Shown: positions 35,018 to 45,950, counted from the stretch's first letter. The stretch is 64,000 nucleotides of DNA from Maratus speciosus (GCA_963932465.1 OZ010794.1:444789502-444853501), one strand, 5' to 3'. Program-made: numbers and translations. Notes: generated by a model from the letters alone, not told the origin.

Positions 35018-36132
35018 ATCAATACAAAAACCATTAACGGGTTAAAAGTTTGTGATGCAGCGCTTTATCTTATGCTCTAAGAATTTTAAATATGGAACTT
35101 AAAAATAATGATATCAAATTTTGAGTGACACTATGCTATTAATTATAATATCTATATATATTTATTTCATCATTTTATTTTTTTATAATTGCATGTGCAA
35201 AAATTATGTTCATTTTAAAAAGATGTATAAAAGTTTATTCATTGATGCATTATCATTCGTATCTCTCATAAATTCAAAATATGAGTTTTAAAAGATATGA
35301 TATCAAAATTTAAGTGACGCCTTGATGTTGCTTAAAACGATAAGTTTGAAAATTCAATTTAAATTTTCTTTTGGCTAAATACATTTACACATCTAAACAA
35401 TACTTTTCATTTTCCAATGCACTGTTGAATATATTACTTTCACTGAATCTATATAATGCACTGAAATGTATTCATTTGAATAAATTGATTTATCTTTTGT
35501 GCCACGCTATCCAAAAATCAAAAGTAAAATTCATGTAAATGGTTTTTTGTGTCATTGTATCCAAACTAAGTTAAATGTATGCAAATGGATAATATGACGA
35601 AAAAAACTATTTACATAAATTTTACTTTTGATTTTTGGATAGTGTGGCACAAAAGATAAATCAATTTATTCAAATGAATACATTTCAGTGCATTATATAG
35701 ATTCATTGAAAGTAATATATTCAACAGTGCATTGGAAAATGAAAAGTATTGTTTAGATGTGTAAATGTATTTAGCCAAAAGAAAATTTAAATTGAATTTT
35801 AAAACTAATCGTTTTAAGCAACATCAAGGCGTCACTTAAATTTTGATATCACATATTTTAAAACTCATATTTTGAATTTATGAGAGATACGAATGATAAT
35901 GCATCAATGAATAAACTTTTATACATCTTTTTAAAATGAACATAATTTTTGCACATGCAATTATAAAAAAATAAAATGATGAAATAAATATATATAGATA
36001 TTATAATTAATAGCATAGTGTCACTCAAAATTTGATAACATTATTTTTAAGTTCCATATTTAAAATTCTTAGAGCATAAGATAAAGCGCTGCGTCACAAA
36101 CTTTTAACCCGTTAAGGGTTTTTGTATTGATA
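35018..36132. repeat. 1.1-kb near-perfect palindrome (fold-back)
   Basis: Two arms of about 545 bp (35018-35562 and 35587-36132) are reverse complements with roughly 15 mismatches by hand count, separated by a 24-bp spacer. The arms begin TATCAATACAAAAACC and contain TTAACGGGTTAAAAG near the outer ends. No coding region is present. Transcription through this region would give one long hairpin RNA. It may be a fold-back transposon or a recent inverted duplication. Confidence 0.95.
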
Positions 36133-36139
36133 ATATTAC

Positions 36140-36365
36140 ATCAACATTTAAACGGAGGGTGGTTTTGGTGTCTGGGGGTTATGATAGGTGAAAATATACC
36201 AAAAATTTTCGGAATTGCTTTCCTGCGGACGGCTGAAGTAGGTTGCTTTTTACTTTTTGTAGTGAAGTTACCTATAAAAAAAGATACAATTTTGGAATAC
36301 AGAAACAGTGACAGCTACGTTAAGAGTTATCCAGAGGATGAAATCTTGTATGATGCTTATTAATT
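36140..36365 (+). repeat. Repeat fragment related to 47920-48050
   Basis: GGAGGGTGGTTTTGG, then GTCTGGGGGTTATGAT, then CAAAAATTTTCGGAATT, matches a similar order at about 47930-48000 (GAGGGTGGTTTTGG, GGAGTCATGATCGGTG, CAAAAATTTTTCAGAAATTC). A 78-codon open frame covers it but shows no recognisable protein, so it is listed as a dispersed repeat. Confidence 0.45.
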
Positions 36366-36899
36366 AAAAAAGTTTTTCAAATAAGTTATGTATAGTTAAA
36401 GAAACAAAATTACAATTTTTAATAAAATAATTGCATACATTTCAAAAGTTTCTTTCCATTATCTACAACCTTAAATGAGGATATGAAAAGTTGAAAAATA
36501 GCAGTAAAATAAATAATACGGACTTTATTCTACATTTTCCGAAATATAATATAAATAAAAAATAAAATGCTAGTGACTTTTCTCTAATGCGCATATTATA
36601 ATTTCATGTAACAACATGAATTTTTTTACTATGCAATTATATTGCACGTGCTTATTAAAAAAAACTTTTAGAACAATTTAACAATATATTTTTATGTCAT
36701 TGATAATTTTCCCTTAAATTTATATTTCATGAAAGTATCAAGCATTTTTTATTTAAATTTAGAATCATGTATTATTTAGATAAAAGTGTCCACGCAGTAT
36801 AAATTATTAATACACATCGAGCTAATTCCTGATTATTTACTCTTTTTTCATCAAAGATCACAAAGAAGTGTTATTTTTATTTTGTTCATTTCGTGAAAT

Positions 36900-38210
36900 A
36901 AACTGAACAAAAGCGTAAAATAATAAAATGAAAGCCTTGATTTTCAAATAATTATTTTAAAAGATTTTAACATACAAGATTTTTATTTATGAAAGCAAAT
37001 TTATTTGTAACATCAAAATTTCATCTTAAAGGAAATGCAATTTCATTACCTTGATAATAACTAAAAATGCCTTTAGAAATTTAAGGTATCAGAAATTTAA
37101 AATATAGTGTAATTCAGTTTCCTTTAATCGGCAAATTATCTTTTCATCGTCAAAATGTTTTTCTATTGATTTTATATCTTCTTAATGGTGGAAAAACTTT
37201 GCTAATATATAAAAGTTCCTAATATATTTTTTTCAACTTGTATCTGTGATGTTCGTAAAATTTAAAGAAACAAGTCTTTTTCAAAGTATTTAATTAATAT
37301 TTGCATGTTCATATTTGCATGTTCAAAATTTTATCTCACAGGAAATTAAAATATTTTGATGAGAATGAATAAAAATGCCTTTAGACATATAAACTCCCAT
37401 ACTTACATTTCAAATATGATATAATTCAATTTCTTTTAATGTGCAAATTATCATTTTAGCGTCGAAATGTATTTTTTTAATTTATGTAAAATAGTAAATA
37501 TTATAAGTGAAAAAAACAATTGTTACAAATTTATTATTTGTAATTATGACTTTCGTAAATTTTAAGATACAACAACTTTACTTAAGAAAATGTATTTGCA
37601 AGCTACAAATTAACTTAAAATATTGCAAGAAATTTTATTTTAATCTGTTGAGGATTTTTTTTTAGAAATTTAAACTGTTACAATTTGCATTTTCAAATAT
37701 GATGTTATTAGATTTCTTTTACTGCGCAATTTTTCATTTAATAATAAGAATCTGTATCTAAACAATTTATGTAAAATATCTTCTTCTATGTGGCAAACAA
37801 ACTGATTCCTCATATATTATACATAACTATGATTTAAATACAATTTTTAACTTTCATTTGTTAAAAGAGATGTATATTTTTTAAAGTATGGTATAACTGA
37901 ATTTTTTTAATACAAAGATTAACATTTCACCTTTATAAATATAATTTTATATATTTCTATAAAATACACTTTTATAGATAGAAAAGACTTGATTACAAAT
38001 TTATTACATGTAACTGGTAATGCCGATATAATTTTAAGATACGATAAATTTTCTCAGAGCAAATGAAATTGAAAGCAAAAAAATTCTTGTTAGTACAAAT
38101 TTAATTTGATTCTGGTGAGATTGATTAAACATTTCTTTAGAAATTAAGATTGTAAGCCTTTTTGTTTTACAGCGTATAGTAATTGAAATTCCTATAATGT
38201 AATAAACGAT
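36900..38210 (+). repeat. Tandem repeat family H, about 308-bp unit, array 1
   Basis: Diverged units recur with the ordered phrases ATGCCTTTAGAAATTTAA, AATATGATGTAATTC, TTTCTTTTAATG, CAAATTATC, ATTTATGTAAAATA, ATTACAAATTTATTA, GATGTTCGTAAATTTTAAG and GATGAGAATGAATAAAA. The TTTAGA anchor falls at 37072, 37380, 37661 and 38136, so spacing is 308, 281 and 475 bp (the last has internal rearrangement). There is no coding frame. Related arrays lie at 40740-41510, 59170-60300 and 61890-62580. Confidence 0.8.
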
Positions 38211-38235
38211 CAAGTGCGAGTATTACTCGTGCTTA

Positions 38236-39508
38236 GGGGGTTCCGTACAATAAATATATGAATTATTAACTGTATTATTAAAAGCAATCGTTGCTAAAAG
38301 AATAACAAGACTTTGTAAAAACTATGCAACGCAGGGTTGAGTTTAGCTGTACATACTAGAAAAGTATGAATGGGTATACCATAAAAGTTCAAAGAGATAT
38401 GAAACCTAAATAATATCAAATATTGTTATTCTGTATAACTCTTTTTCTAATCTTATTCTAATCTGTTTATGATGAACTTAATTCGGTACTGAGAATAAAA
38501 ATAGTGCATAATTAAACTTCATTTGGCATTTCTTAAAACTAAATTCAGCGTAGTAATAATCTTTTCTTTTTACAGGGTAGCTAAAACAAAATAATTATTC
38601 GAAGTTTAAACTTCGCATTGTGCTAAGCGCGCTTCGAAAGGAGGTCGCAAAGTTGCAACGCCGCCATGGTCCATGCCACGTTTTTCCAGATAGGTTTTAA
38701 TTAACTTTTAAAGACACGGGAGGCATACTGAGAGAGCCACTCAATGCAAACTAGTCGTGAATCCCATAGTATTTATGTGATTAATTCTATTGAAATTAGT
38801 CTGTTTTTAACAATTGCTTTTATACTGCTACTAGGCATTGCATTAAGCAAATATATCATTGAAAGTTGTTATCTGAGCTTTAAAAGCCAGTGGTACAAAT
38901 AGTATGCCGCCCCTGTCATTATGTATGTCCAAACCGTTCGCGTCTTTAACGGTTAATATCTCGGCTAATTACGGACGATTTTTTTCGAAACTCATTATCA
39001 ACAATGCTTTTATACTTCTGCTACGATAGGTACCTCCAGCGCTCCTCAACACCTTTTCTGAATGCCTGCAAATCGAAATTTGTGTGTAAAGAAAAAATGC
39101 TCTTTTCTCAAAAACAATGTGACCTAGGGTAATCACTATAGTTTTCCTGCAAATTTTGAATTGATGTCTACTACCTCTTTTTTCTTCATAATTTTAGTTT
39201 CACTAGATTCGGAAATAGAGACAGGGGGGCATATTTTTGGACTACATTTTCAACGATATCTCTGAAAATATACTATCTAAAATTAAAAGAAATGTATTTT
39301 TGAGTTCAGCGTTACGAAAGCTTTCACACGATATACAAAGAAAAGATTTTTTTTCAAGTAATTTAATTAGGCCCTCCACATTTGTCCTAAATATATTTTT
39401 GAATGTTTAATAATCTGTAAATATATGGGTCAATAATCTTTATTACTTCCTCCAACTTACAGAAGTGATCTTATAATGGTCCCTTTTTAATTTTTAAGTA
39501 CGGAACAC
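38236..39508. mobile_element. Putative TA-flanked DNA transposon, 1.27 kb
   Basis: GGGGGTTCCGTAC at the left faces GTACGGAACAC at the right, each bordered by TA. The ends share a GTTCCGTAC core but differ in length. The interior (from about 38600) is GC-richer than the flanks and includes GGTCGCAAAGTTGCAACGCC, with no transposase recognised. It lies directly after the family H array and before the BEL/Pao fragment. Confidence 0.4.
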
Positions 39509-39565
39509 TAAAATTATCAATTCATAGAATTAATGTATTTCTGTACAATATATGTAAAATACCCT

Positions 39566-39777
39566 TGTAGCGGTGCGTATTAAATAAAATTAATAAACTC
39601 ACATTCTTAACAGGACTGTATCTCTACTTCATTTTGACAAAGCGATGCGATGCGTGCCCTCAAAGCAAGACAAAAACATAAACTAGCATGAAGAAAACAA
39701 ATTACGTTTCAATGGTTACATACATTAGAACAAGTGCGTTGCCAACATTTGGCACATAATAACAGATAATTCGAACA
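39566..39777 (-). repeat. Probable 3' LTR of a truncated BEL/Pao copy
   Basis: Read on the minus strand, a 212-bp segment starts TGTTCGAATTATC and ends CACCGCTACA (TG...CA), and directly follows a G-rich tract (GTCGGGGGGG) that resembles a polypurine tract. The polyprotein end of the same truncated element stops about 200 bp upstream at 39981. Family H sequence (TATGTAAAATACCC) continues right at its outer edge, so the element inserted into that array. Boundaries are inferred from TG/CA and position. Confidence 0.45.
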
Positions 39778-39980
39778 TACCCCCCCGACATTGAAGGGTC
39801 AACTTCAATCAATTATACAATAGAAAATAAAATATTAACATTACAAATGTTTGAATAAATATGATGTAGCACAACAGTTTTCTTTTAGCAATAAATAATA
39901 CAATTATAAAAATACAGCAATAAAAATTAAGAGTAAAGACACAACCAAGCTCCCACCCCCTTTTTTTTTTTAGCTCATAA

Positions 39981-40560
39981 CTAATTCTCTGAAACTTGTG
40001 GCAATAACGCAATTCTGGATATACTTCTTTTAAGTATTCCCCTTAAGGTTTTAATTTCTACTGCCCTAATCTTACCATCTGCACCTGGAAAAACATTTGT
40101 AATGCGTCCTATTAAGTATTTATTTGTAGGAAGATCGTCTTCCTTTATCAACACTAGGGTACCTATGATTACGTTATTTTTTGAAAATTGCCATTTGGAA
40201 CGCTGTTGAAGTGCATTCAAATACTCTCTATTTCAATGATTCCATATAAATTGAACGCATTTTGTAATTCTATGCCATCTAGACAGTCTATTTTCGGTTA
40301 TATTAGCCATAATTAATTCTGGTTCAACTATGGCTGTCATAGGTCTCCCGATTAAGAAGTGGCCTGGTGTTAAGGCCTCTAAGTCATTCACGTCTGAAGA
40401 CAATGGAGTGATTGGACGTGAGTTTAATATAGACTGTATTTGAGCAACTACAGTTAATAACTGTTCGAATGTTAGCCTTGCATTACCTACTGTTGCTTTA
40501 GATGTTATTTTACCGATTTAATTCCTGCCTCCCACAATCCACCAAAATTGGGTGCTCGAT
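39981..40560 (-). pseudogene. BEL/Pao integrase C-terminal fragment with DUF5641
   Basis: The 79-codon frame at 40220-39981 is the C-terminal DUF5641 domain of BEL/Pao polyproteins (it includes GTLVLIKEDDLPTNKYLIGR and ends ALLP). Upstream on the same strand, in neighbouring frames, follow NFGGLWEAGIKSVK (integrase catalytic Glu region) and ILNSRPITPLSSD, ending near 40560, where the fragment is truncated. At least one frameshift and an in-frame stop lie between. It differs clearly from the full element at 52373-58684, so it is a second BEL/Pao family or lineage. Confidence 0.85.
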
Positions 40561-40739
40561 TTCATTATTTAATTGTGATTTATTGCCAGTTTTTTAGTGC
40601 TGTTTCATGTATATATAAACATCTACTCAGTAATATATGTACTCTTCTAATTTTAAAAGGATGTTAAGTTGCAGTTAACAATTTTTCCATGAAAATCAGA
40701 AAAAATAATAAAATATCATCTATCATGCCTTACATTCAT

Positions 40740-41510
40740 TCGATCGTTCATATATTTGCAGGCTCGAAATTTTACCTTTAAATTTAAATTTAATTCAAAT
40801 TTTTTTCTTGAGAAAAAGTAAAAATTGCTTTAGAAATTTTAGTTGTCGATTTTTTTATTTTAGAGTTAGATGTAATTTCTAATGATTTTATATATTTTTA
40901 TAACAAGAAAAAAATCTTTTCTAATGTACTGAAATTCCTACAAACAAATTTTTAACTTTTAATTGTGATGTTTGTAAAGATTCAAGGTTTTTTTTTTTTT
41001 CTATGAAGTAAATATTATTTACAAACTCAAAAGTTATCTTACAGGAAATTAATTTTGCTTTTGATGAGAATGAATAAAAATGTCTTTAGACATATAAAAT
41101 CTGAGATTTATATATTAAATATGATGTAAACGAATTTCTTTTAATGAGCATTTTATCGTAGAAATGAATTTTATATATATATATATATATATAGAATTTA
41201 AGTAAAATAGCTTCTTATATGTTATAAAAACATGATTACAAATGTATCACTAGCTATGATGTTCGTAAATTTTAAGATATAATATTTTTACTCAAAGGAA
41301 ATATATTTGCTAATTCACAATTTTATCTTGAAAGAAATTTAATTTGATTTTGTTAATAATTTTTTTTTTAGAAATTTAAGCCCTGAGAATTTTTATTTTA
41401 AAATATGATGTAAATAAATGTGCTTTACTGCGCAAATTATCATTTAATCATTTAATCTTTAGAATCTATTTCTACACAATTTACGTAAAATACCATCCTA
41501 TATGAAAAAA
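40740..41510 (+). repeat. Tandem repeat family H, array 2
   Basis: About 2.5 units of the ~308-bp repeat. They carry AATGTCTTTAGACATATAAA, AATATGATGTAAACGAATTT, GATGTTCGTAAATTTTAAG and CAAATTATCATTTAAT in the usual order. A (TA)n run at 41173-41193 replaces part of one unit. The truncated BEL/Pao copy and the 1.27-kb transposon separate it from array 1. Confidence 0.75.
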
Positions 41511-41559
41511 AATTAAATTAAATTTTATAAACAAGATACAAAATAATAATAATAATTTA

Positions 41560-41990
41560 ATAAAGAAAATAAATTTAATACATGTAAAAACCAATCTAAT
41601 ATAGCAAAGCATAGCTTTTAAGCTACATTGGAAATACCATTGCTTTGTCGATTTCATGGTATCTATTGTTCTAAACATTTGATTTTTAATACTAAATATA
41701 AACTAAACCCGTGCGGAAACGCCATACTTTATCTCATTTATATTATTTATTTTTTATAATCATTGCTGAGCATGATATTTTAATGTGGTATTTTATTTTT
41801 GTGACAACATTGATTTGAAAAAAAATAATAATAACTTTCATTTCATTTATGAAAATCATGCTGATTTAATTTTAAATTAACTGCAATTATTTAAAAAACA
41901 AAAACGCATTTTAATGAAATGCAAATGTACTATAACAGAAGCCGGTTCCAAAACCTTTCGAATAACACCCCATTCATCTTTCCGCATCTT
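41560..41990 (+). repeat. Dispersed repeat T, copy 1
   Basis: The ordered phrases AAGCTACATTGGAAATACCA, TTCTAAACATTTGATTTTTA, ACCCGTGCGG, CATGATATTTTAATG, TCATTTATGAAAA and GCTGATTTAATTTT recur at 43470-43705 and 44320-44560, continuing at 45297-45440. Repeat T directly follows family H array 2 and may be part of a longer composite repeat. Confidence 0.65.
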
Positions 41991-42044
41991 TTAAATATAT
42001 AGAAAAGGGGATGTTGGCGACAGAAATAATATATATGCCAGTGG

Positions 42045-42263
42045 GTTGTGTTGATTTTTGACGGCCGACTCAAGGAATATAGGCCCTAGGGGGGTGCCCT
42101 CGGTGGGGGTCTTTCTAAGGGAAGCTAACCTGTATTTACGCAATGTTACCCAAGGTTCGAAGAAAACCACGAAAACTCCGAAAGTTTAGGCCGACGGGGG
42201 TTCGAACCCAGCACCTCCCGTCTACCAGCTTCGAGAGCAGAACCTCTCAGCCACTGGTGGGGC
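42045..42263 (-). mobile_element. tRNA-derived SINE with target duplication
   Basis: The minus strand begins GCCCCACCAGTGGCTGAGAG, with an A box TGGCTGAGAGG and a B box GGTTCGAACCC (42198-42208), followed by a roughly 150-bp body unrelated to the tRNA part. A 14-bp direct repeat flanks it, ATATATGCCAGTGG at 42031-42044 and ATATATACCAGTGG at 42264-42277 (one mismatch), consistent with LINE-mediated insertion. The parental tRNA is unclear (Ser- or Leu-like). There is no other copy in the window. The 3' end lacks a long poly(A). Confidence 0.75.
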
Positions 42264-42458
42264 ATATATACCAGTGGATGAATGCGAGAATTTCGGATTG
42301 CAATTTAATACTTTTTAGCAGTATCTAATATTTTTTTATGCATGTTTAAACTTCTAAACAAAATTTAATGACAAAAGCGTCTGCAAACAATATTACTCGA
42401 GCCAGAATATTATCTCATTTATTAAATGAAAGTTACAATAAAAACTGATCAAAGATAG

Positions 42459-43213
42459 TGTAACGGAGCCGATGTCGTAAGGTGGTGTGGTAGCGGGCAA
42501 CTTCAACGGCTTGGTCTTATCAATATAAAAAAAATATTTTATTGCATTTCAAACAATTAAATAATATTTCTTGATTAAATAATTCATAATTACAACGTTT
42601 TTCATATAAGGGTTCGAGTCCAGCTGTCAATAATATATTTATAGAATCAAGTCCAGTCCTCGAATAATAGATCGCTTTCAGTGTAGTCAGTCTCTTATTT
42701 ATTCAATGTCCACTATTTTCGAAGATAGAGTTCGCGATGCTCGACAGGAATGTCGCACTTTTGTAGGTGTTTAACCGAGGTTTGGGAACCTTCGATCTTC
42801 AACTCCGTGATGGAGATATCTTAACAGCCACACCTGGCTTTCGCCTTTCTGTGCTTCGGAGTATGTCTCGAAGCCGTCGACCCGTGAGAGATTTCCACTC
42901 TGCACGGCCAGAAACACCTTGAAGTCTCAACTTCAACAGAAGGGAAAAATTAAGCTCCCGAGAATGCTCTTGCATCCTCTTTTATCAGTTTCGTTTTTCC
43001 GTCTAGGACCAAAGCCACTCCCATTAGCCACTCACCATCCGTGGCCCATGATCTCATAGACCAGCCCTTTCTCTATAGGCTGCAGTCGGGAACCTTCGCG
43101 TCCGGTTTCATCTCTGGTTTCACTTTCTACTTTCCCACGGGAACGAGATCCTCGTGAACATCAAAAGAATATTTCTCTCGCTAGATAAAAGAGTTCCTTT
43201 CACCCTAGTGTCA
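42459..43213 (-). repeat. Probable solo LTR (Ty3/gypsy-like), 755 bp
   Basis: This GC-richer block starts TGACACTAGGG and ends CCGTTACA on the minus strand (TG...CA). It contains a TATA-like TGATAAAAGAGG about 245 bp in and AATAAATAAG about 220 bp before the end, as expected for promoter and polyadenylation signal of an LTR. No internal retroelement genes flank it on either side, so it would be a solo LTR. No clear target duplication was found, which leaves the ends and the superfamily uncertain. Confidence 0.5.
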
Positions 43214-43459
43214 TTTGCGAAGATTGATTGAAATTGAAGTATTTGTTTCATCTCTAGCGACATTTTCTAGGACTCTGAAGAAATTTGGAGGCTAGGTGAA
43301 AATACATTAGCTTCCCTATGCTGGCTTTTGCCTTGTAAATTGAGAGTTCCAATGTGAGATATCGTCGAATTCTCCCAATAGTAAAAGACAAGCGCGAGAG
43401 AAAAATTAACAATCGTATTTTAACTGCATTAGAGGATAACCCCATCCGCTTAGGGAAAA

Positions 43460-43704
43460 ACATGGGACAAAGAAAAATAAATTGAATGCATACAAAATAC
43501 AATTTAATATAGTATAACAAATCATACATTTTAAGCTGCATGTGAAATACCACTGCTTCGATTGATGGATGGTGTCTTCTAAATATTTAAATTTAAATTT
43601 TGCTTTATAATCATAAATATAACATACACCCGTACAGGGGCATCCACACTTTATATTTTTGTACTATTTTTTTTTTCATAATAACTGCCAAGAATGATAT
43701 AATA
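43460..43704 (+). repeat. Dispersed repeat T, copy 2 (interrupted)
   Basis: Phrases ATTTTAAGCTGCATGTGAAA, TACCACTGCTTCGATTGAT, GGTGTCTTCTAAA and ACCCGTACAGGGGCATCC match copies 1 and 3. The copy is broken by the Tigger insertion at 43705-44317 and resumes at 44320 (ACTGCAAATTATTCTTATAT). Confidence 0.65.
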
Positions 43705-44317
43705 CAGTATAGTAGAACCTCTTTTATCCGAAACTCTTTTAACCGAAATCGATTTTTAAACCTTTTTTTTTTTTTCTTAATATCACATTCCTTGGGTGCA
43801 AAATCCATTTTCAAAGCTTTTTTTCTAAGTGTCACATTCCTTATGTGCAAGCTGTCCTTTCCGAATTTCTTGGAATTTAACTTGAGCTCCCGTAAGCTAC
43901 GGAGTGAAATGAAGAAAACGAACAAATTAGCAATTCTGAAGCTTTTGAATGTCTTGCAAAAGGTTTGCCATGGCTGGAGCAGCAGAAAGACTGTGATACT
44001 GATGAACTAATAATATTAAAAAATTCCGTGATAGAACTTCAAAGCAAAGGCAATCGAAATTACGACAAACAAAACATTTTTTCAAACCCTTGTGATATAT
44101 GTAAAAGGTACTTAATTTCAAAATTAAAATTCAGGTAATTTATTCTTGTTTCTATTTTGCTATTGCTTTATTTTTATTAAGCACTTGTTACCATAATAAG
44201 AAATATTGCATATATTTGCCCTTAATCTTAAAATTGAAGCATTCTCGATTATCCGAAAATTTCGATTTTCCGTAAGAGGGTCTGTCTCAATTACTTCGGA
44301 CAATCGAGGTTATACTG
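43705..44317 (+). mobile_element. Tigger/pogo-like element, internally deleted, copy 1
   Basis: Flanked by TA (43703-43704 and 44318-44319), the right end reverse complemented reads CAGTATAACCTCGATTGTCC and the left end CAGTATAGTAGAACCTC with TTATCCGAAACTC. This is the CAGT..AACCTCGATTATCCG terminus of Tigger (TcMar-Tigger) elements. The interior retains the transposase C-terminus (43908-44138) but not the DDE core. It sits within repeat T. Confidence 0.85.
43908..44138 (+). pseudogene. Tigger transposase C-terminal remnant
   Basis: A 76-codon open frame contains ISNSEAFECLAKGLPWLEQQ and, a few residues later, DTDELIILKN. A W-x-E-Q-Q block followed by acidic residues and a Leu-Ile-rich helix is typical of the tail of Tigger/pogo transposases, beyond the DDE domain. 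The frame is closed by a stop just upstream of its first codon, and the N-terminal HTH and catalytic domains have been deleted. It is non-functional but unusually free of stops for its length. Confidence 0.65.
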
Positions 44318-44319
44318 TA

Positions 44320-44556
44320 ACTGCAAATTATTCTTATATCAAAAACGTGTTTTAACGAAATTCAAAAGTACTATGACAGAAACCGGTTCAAAAATCTTTC
44401 GAATCACGTGTAATACCACGCTGCTTCGATTGATAGATGGTGTCTTTTTCTTCTAAACATTTGAATTAAAATTTTGCTTTTTAATCATAAATATAAAATA
44501 CACCCGTACAGAGGCATCCATACTTTATCTTTTTTGTACTATTTAATTTTTTGTAA
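44320..44556 (+). repeat. Dispersed repeat T, copies 2 (end) and 3 (start)
   Basis: Copy 2 resumes after the Tigger insertion (GACAGAAACCGGTTCAAAAA, matching GAAGCCGGTTCCAAAACC at 41940) and copy 3 starts near 44400 with CACGCTGCTTCGATTGAT and ACCCGTACAGAGGCATCC. It is again broken by a Tigger element at 44559. Confidence 0.65.
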
Positions 44557-44558
44557 TA

Positions 44559-45294
44559 CAGTAGAACCTATTTTATCCGAAACTCTTTTAACCGAAACTC
44601 TGGGTTAACCGAAATCCATTTTTAAAGCTTTTTTTTTTTTTTTTTTTTTTTTAATTATCACAACTTTGTGTGCAAGCAGTCCTTTCCGAACCACGAGCAT
44701 AGGTAAATATTTTGGATCCCCTTTCTTAGAATATCTTTGAATCTAACTTGAGCTCCCGTACGAGATTTTTACTAGAGTAAAATTTTCATTTTTATCATGT
44801 GCACAAAAAAAACGCATTGCTTTAAGTATAGAAGAAAAAAATAAAATTATAAATCATGTAGAATCGGGTGAGAGTATGACAAAATAAGCTAGCTCAAGGA
44901 TACGGCATTGGTATTGCAGCGGTTAGCATTATGAAGAAAGATGCTGCAAAATTAAAAAGTTTTATGCAGAAAGCAGCAGAATGACTCTGATACTGGTGAA
45001 ACAATAGTATTAAGAAAACTCAATGATACAGCTGAAAAGGAACAAACAAAACTTTGTTTCAAACCTTTGTGAAATATGTAAAATGTACTTAATTTCAAAA
45101 TTAAAATTCACGTAGTTTATTCTTGTTTCTAGTTTGCTATTGATTTATTTTTATTAAGCACTTGTTTCTATAATAAGAAATAGCGCACATATTTGCCCTT
45201 AATCTTAAAATTGAAGCATTCTCGATTATCAAAAAATTTCGATTTTCCAAAAGAGGGTCGGTCCCAATTACTTCGGATAATCGAGGTTCTACTG
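44559..45294 (+). mobile_element. Tigger/pogo-like element, internally deleted, copy 2
   Basis: Flanked by TA (44557-44558 and 45295-45296). The left end is CAGTAGAACCTATTTTATCC; the right end, reverse complemented, is CAGTAGAACCTCGATTATCC. It shares its ends and 3' section (CAAACCTTTGTGAAATATGTAA region) with copy 1 but keeps the opposite half of the gene: an N-terminal HTH remnant rather than the C-terminus. A T run of about 23 nt lies near 44630-44652. Confidence 0.85.
44804..44984 (+). pseudogene. Tigger transposase N-terminal HTH remnant
   Basis: One frame reads KKRIALSIEEKNKIINHVES and GESMTK before a stop; the adjacent frame continues with YGIGIAAVSIMKKDAAKLKS and ends in a stop at 44982-44984. 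This is the psq/CENP-B-type N-terminal helix-turn-helix of Tigger transposases (pattern: S-x-E-x-K...I-x-x-V-E-x-G-x-S...Y-G-I-x-x...V-x-x-I-x-K). An in-frame stop and a frameshift split it. Confidence 0.75.
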
Positions 45295-45296
45295 TA

Positions 45297-45950
45297 ACTG
45301 CTAAGCATGATATAATGCAGTATTTTGTTTTTGTAGCTACACTGATTCGAGAAAAAACTTTCAATTCATTTATGAAAACAATGCTGATTTAATTTTTAAG
45401 TAACTGCAATTTTTAATTAAAACAAGAAAGAAAAACATGCGTCCAGCATAGATTATGAAACACTTTCCAACACATTTAGAATAATATAACAAAAATGCAC
45501 CGTTTTAACAATTAAAATATTACGTCTAATTCAACCATATGGAAACACATAACGCATTTCAAAAAAATCCCTGCCGGCCCGGCCTACAGGCAGAGGTAGA
45601 TTTCGAAGTTAAGTATACTAATTTCACCAACAAAAACTAAATCATGATTAGATATAAATCCACTTTAACAGTTTTATCTGTCTGCTTTTGACAAGTTTTT
45701 ATTTCCTTTTTATAAAATAGCTGGTTTTATGAGAATCATGTTAAGGCGATATTAAAAATTTTTTTTCCCATACTCAACAACTCGAAATTTTCTGGCACAT
45801 TTTCAGATTAATTTTTTAAAAAAATATGAAACATGCTGACGTGATTTTTTAAAAGATTTATAAGCGACCTGTTTTTTTATTTTTCTTTCAATTAATTAAA
45901 ACTTGATTAATAAACAATTATTTTCTCAGTAGGGCAATATTTTTCGTTTC
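45297..45950. repeat. Dispersed repeat T end followed by repeat S-like sequence
   Basis: To about 45440 this is the rest of repeat T copy 3 (CTAAGCATGATATAATGCAG, TTCATTTATGAAAACAATGC). From 45445 the phrase AGATTATGAAACACTTTCCA with ACACATTTAGAATA also occurs at 60325-60355 and, diverged, at 16350. The remainder, including a GC-rich CCTGCCGGCCCGGCCTACAG near 45570, is unassigned. Confidence 0.5.

Noticed and set aside
35018..36132. A TTAA-flanked MITE with very long inverted repeats
   Set aside because: TTAA occurs near the outer ends, but the inverted similarity continues beyond it on both sides, so TTAA is not the boundary.
36127..36363. A 78-codon frame after the palindrome as a gene
   Set aside because: It overlaps a dispersed repeat also seen near 47930 and has no family similarity.
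42459..43213. A host gene exon because of higher GC content
   Set aside because: No long open frame; TG...CA ends, a TATA-like box and a polyadenylation signal in LTR order explain it better.
43600..44010. A 136-codon plus-strand frame and a 104-codon minus-strand frame across the first Tigger element
   Set aside because: They run through repeat T, the inverted repeat and the transposon in frames other than the transposase remnant.
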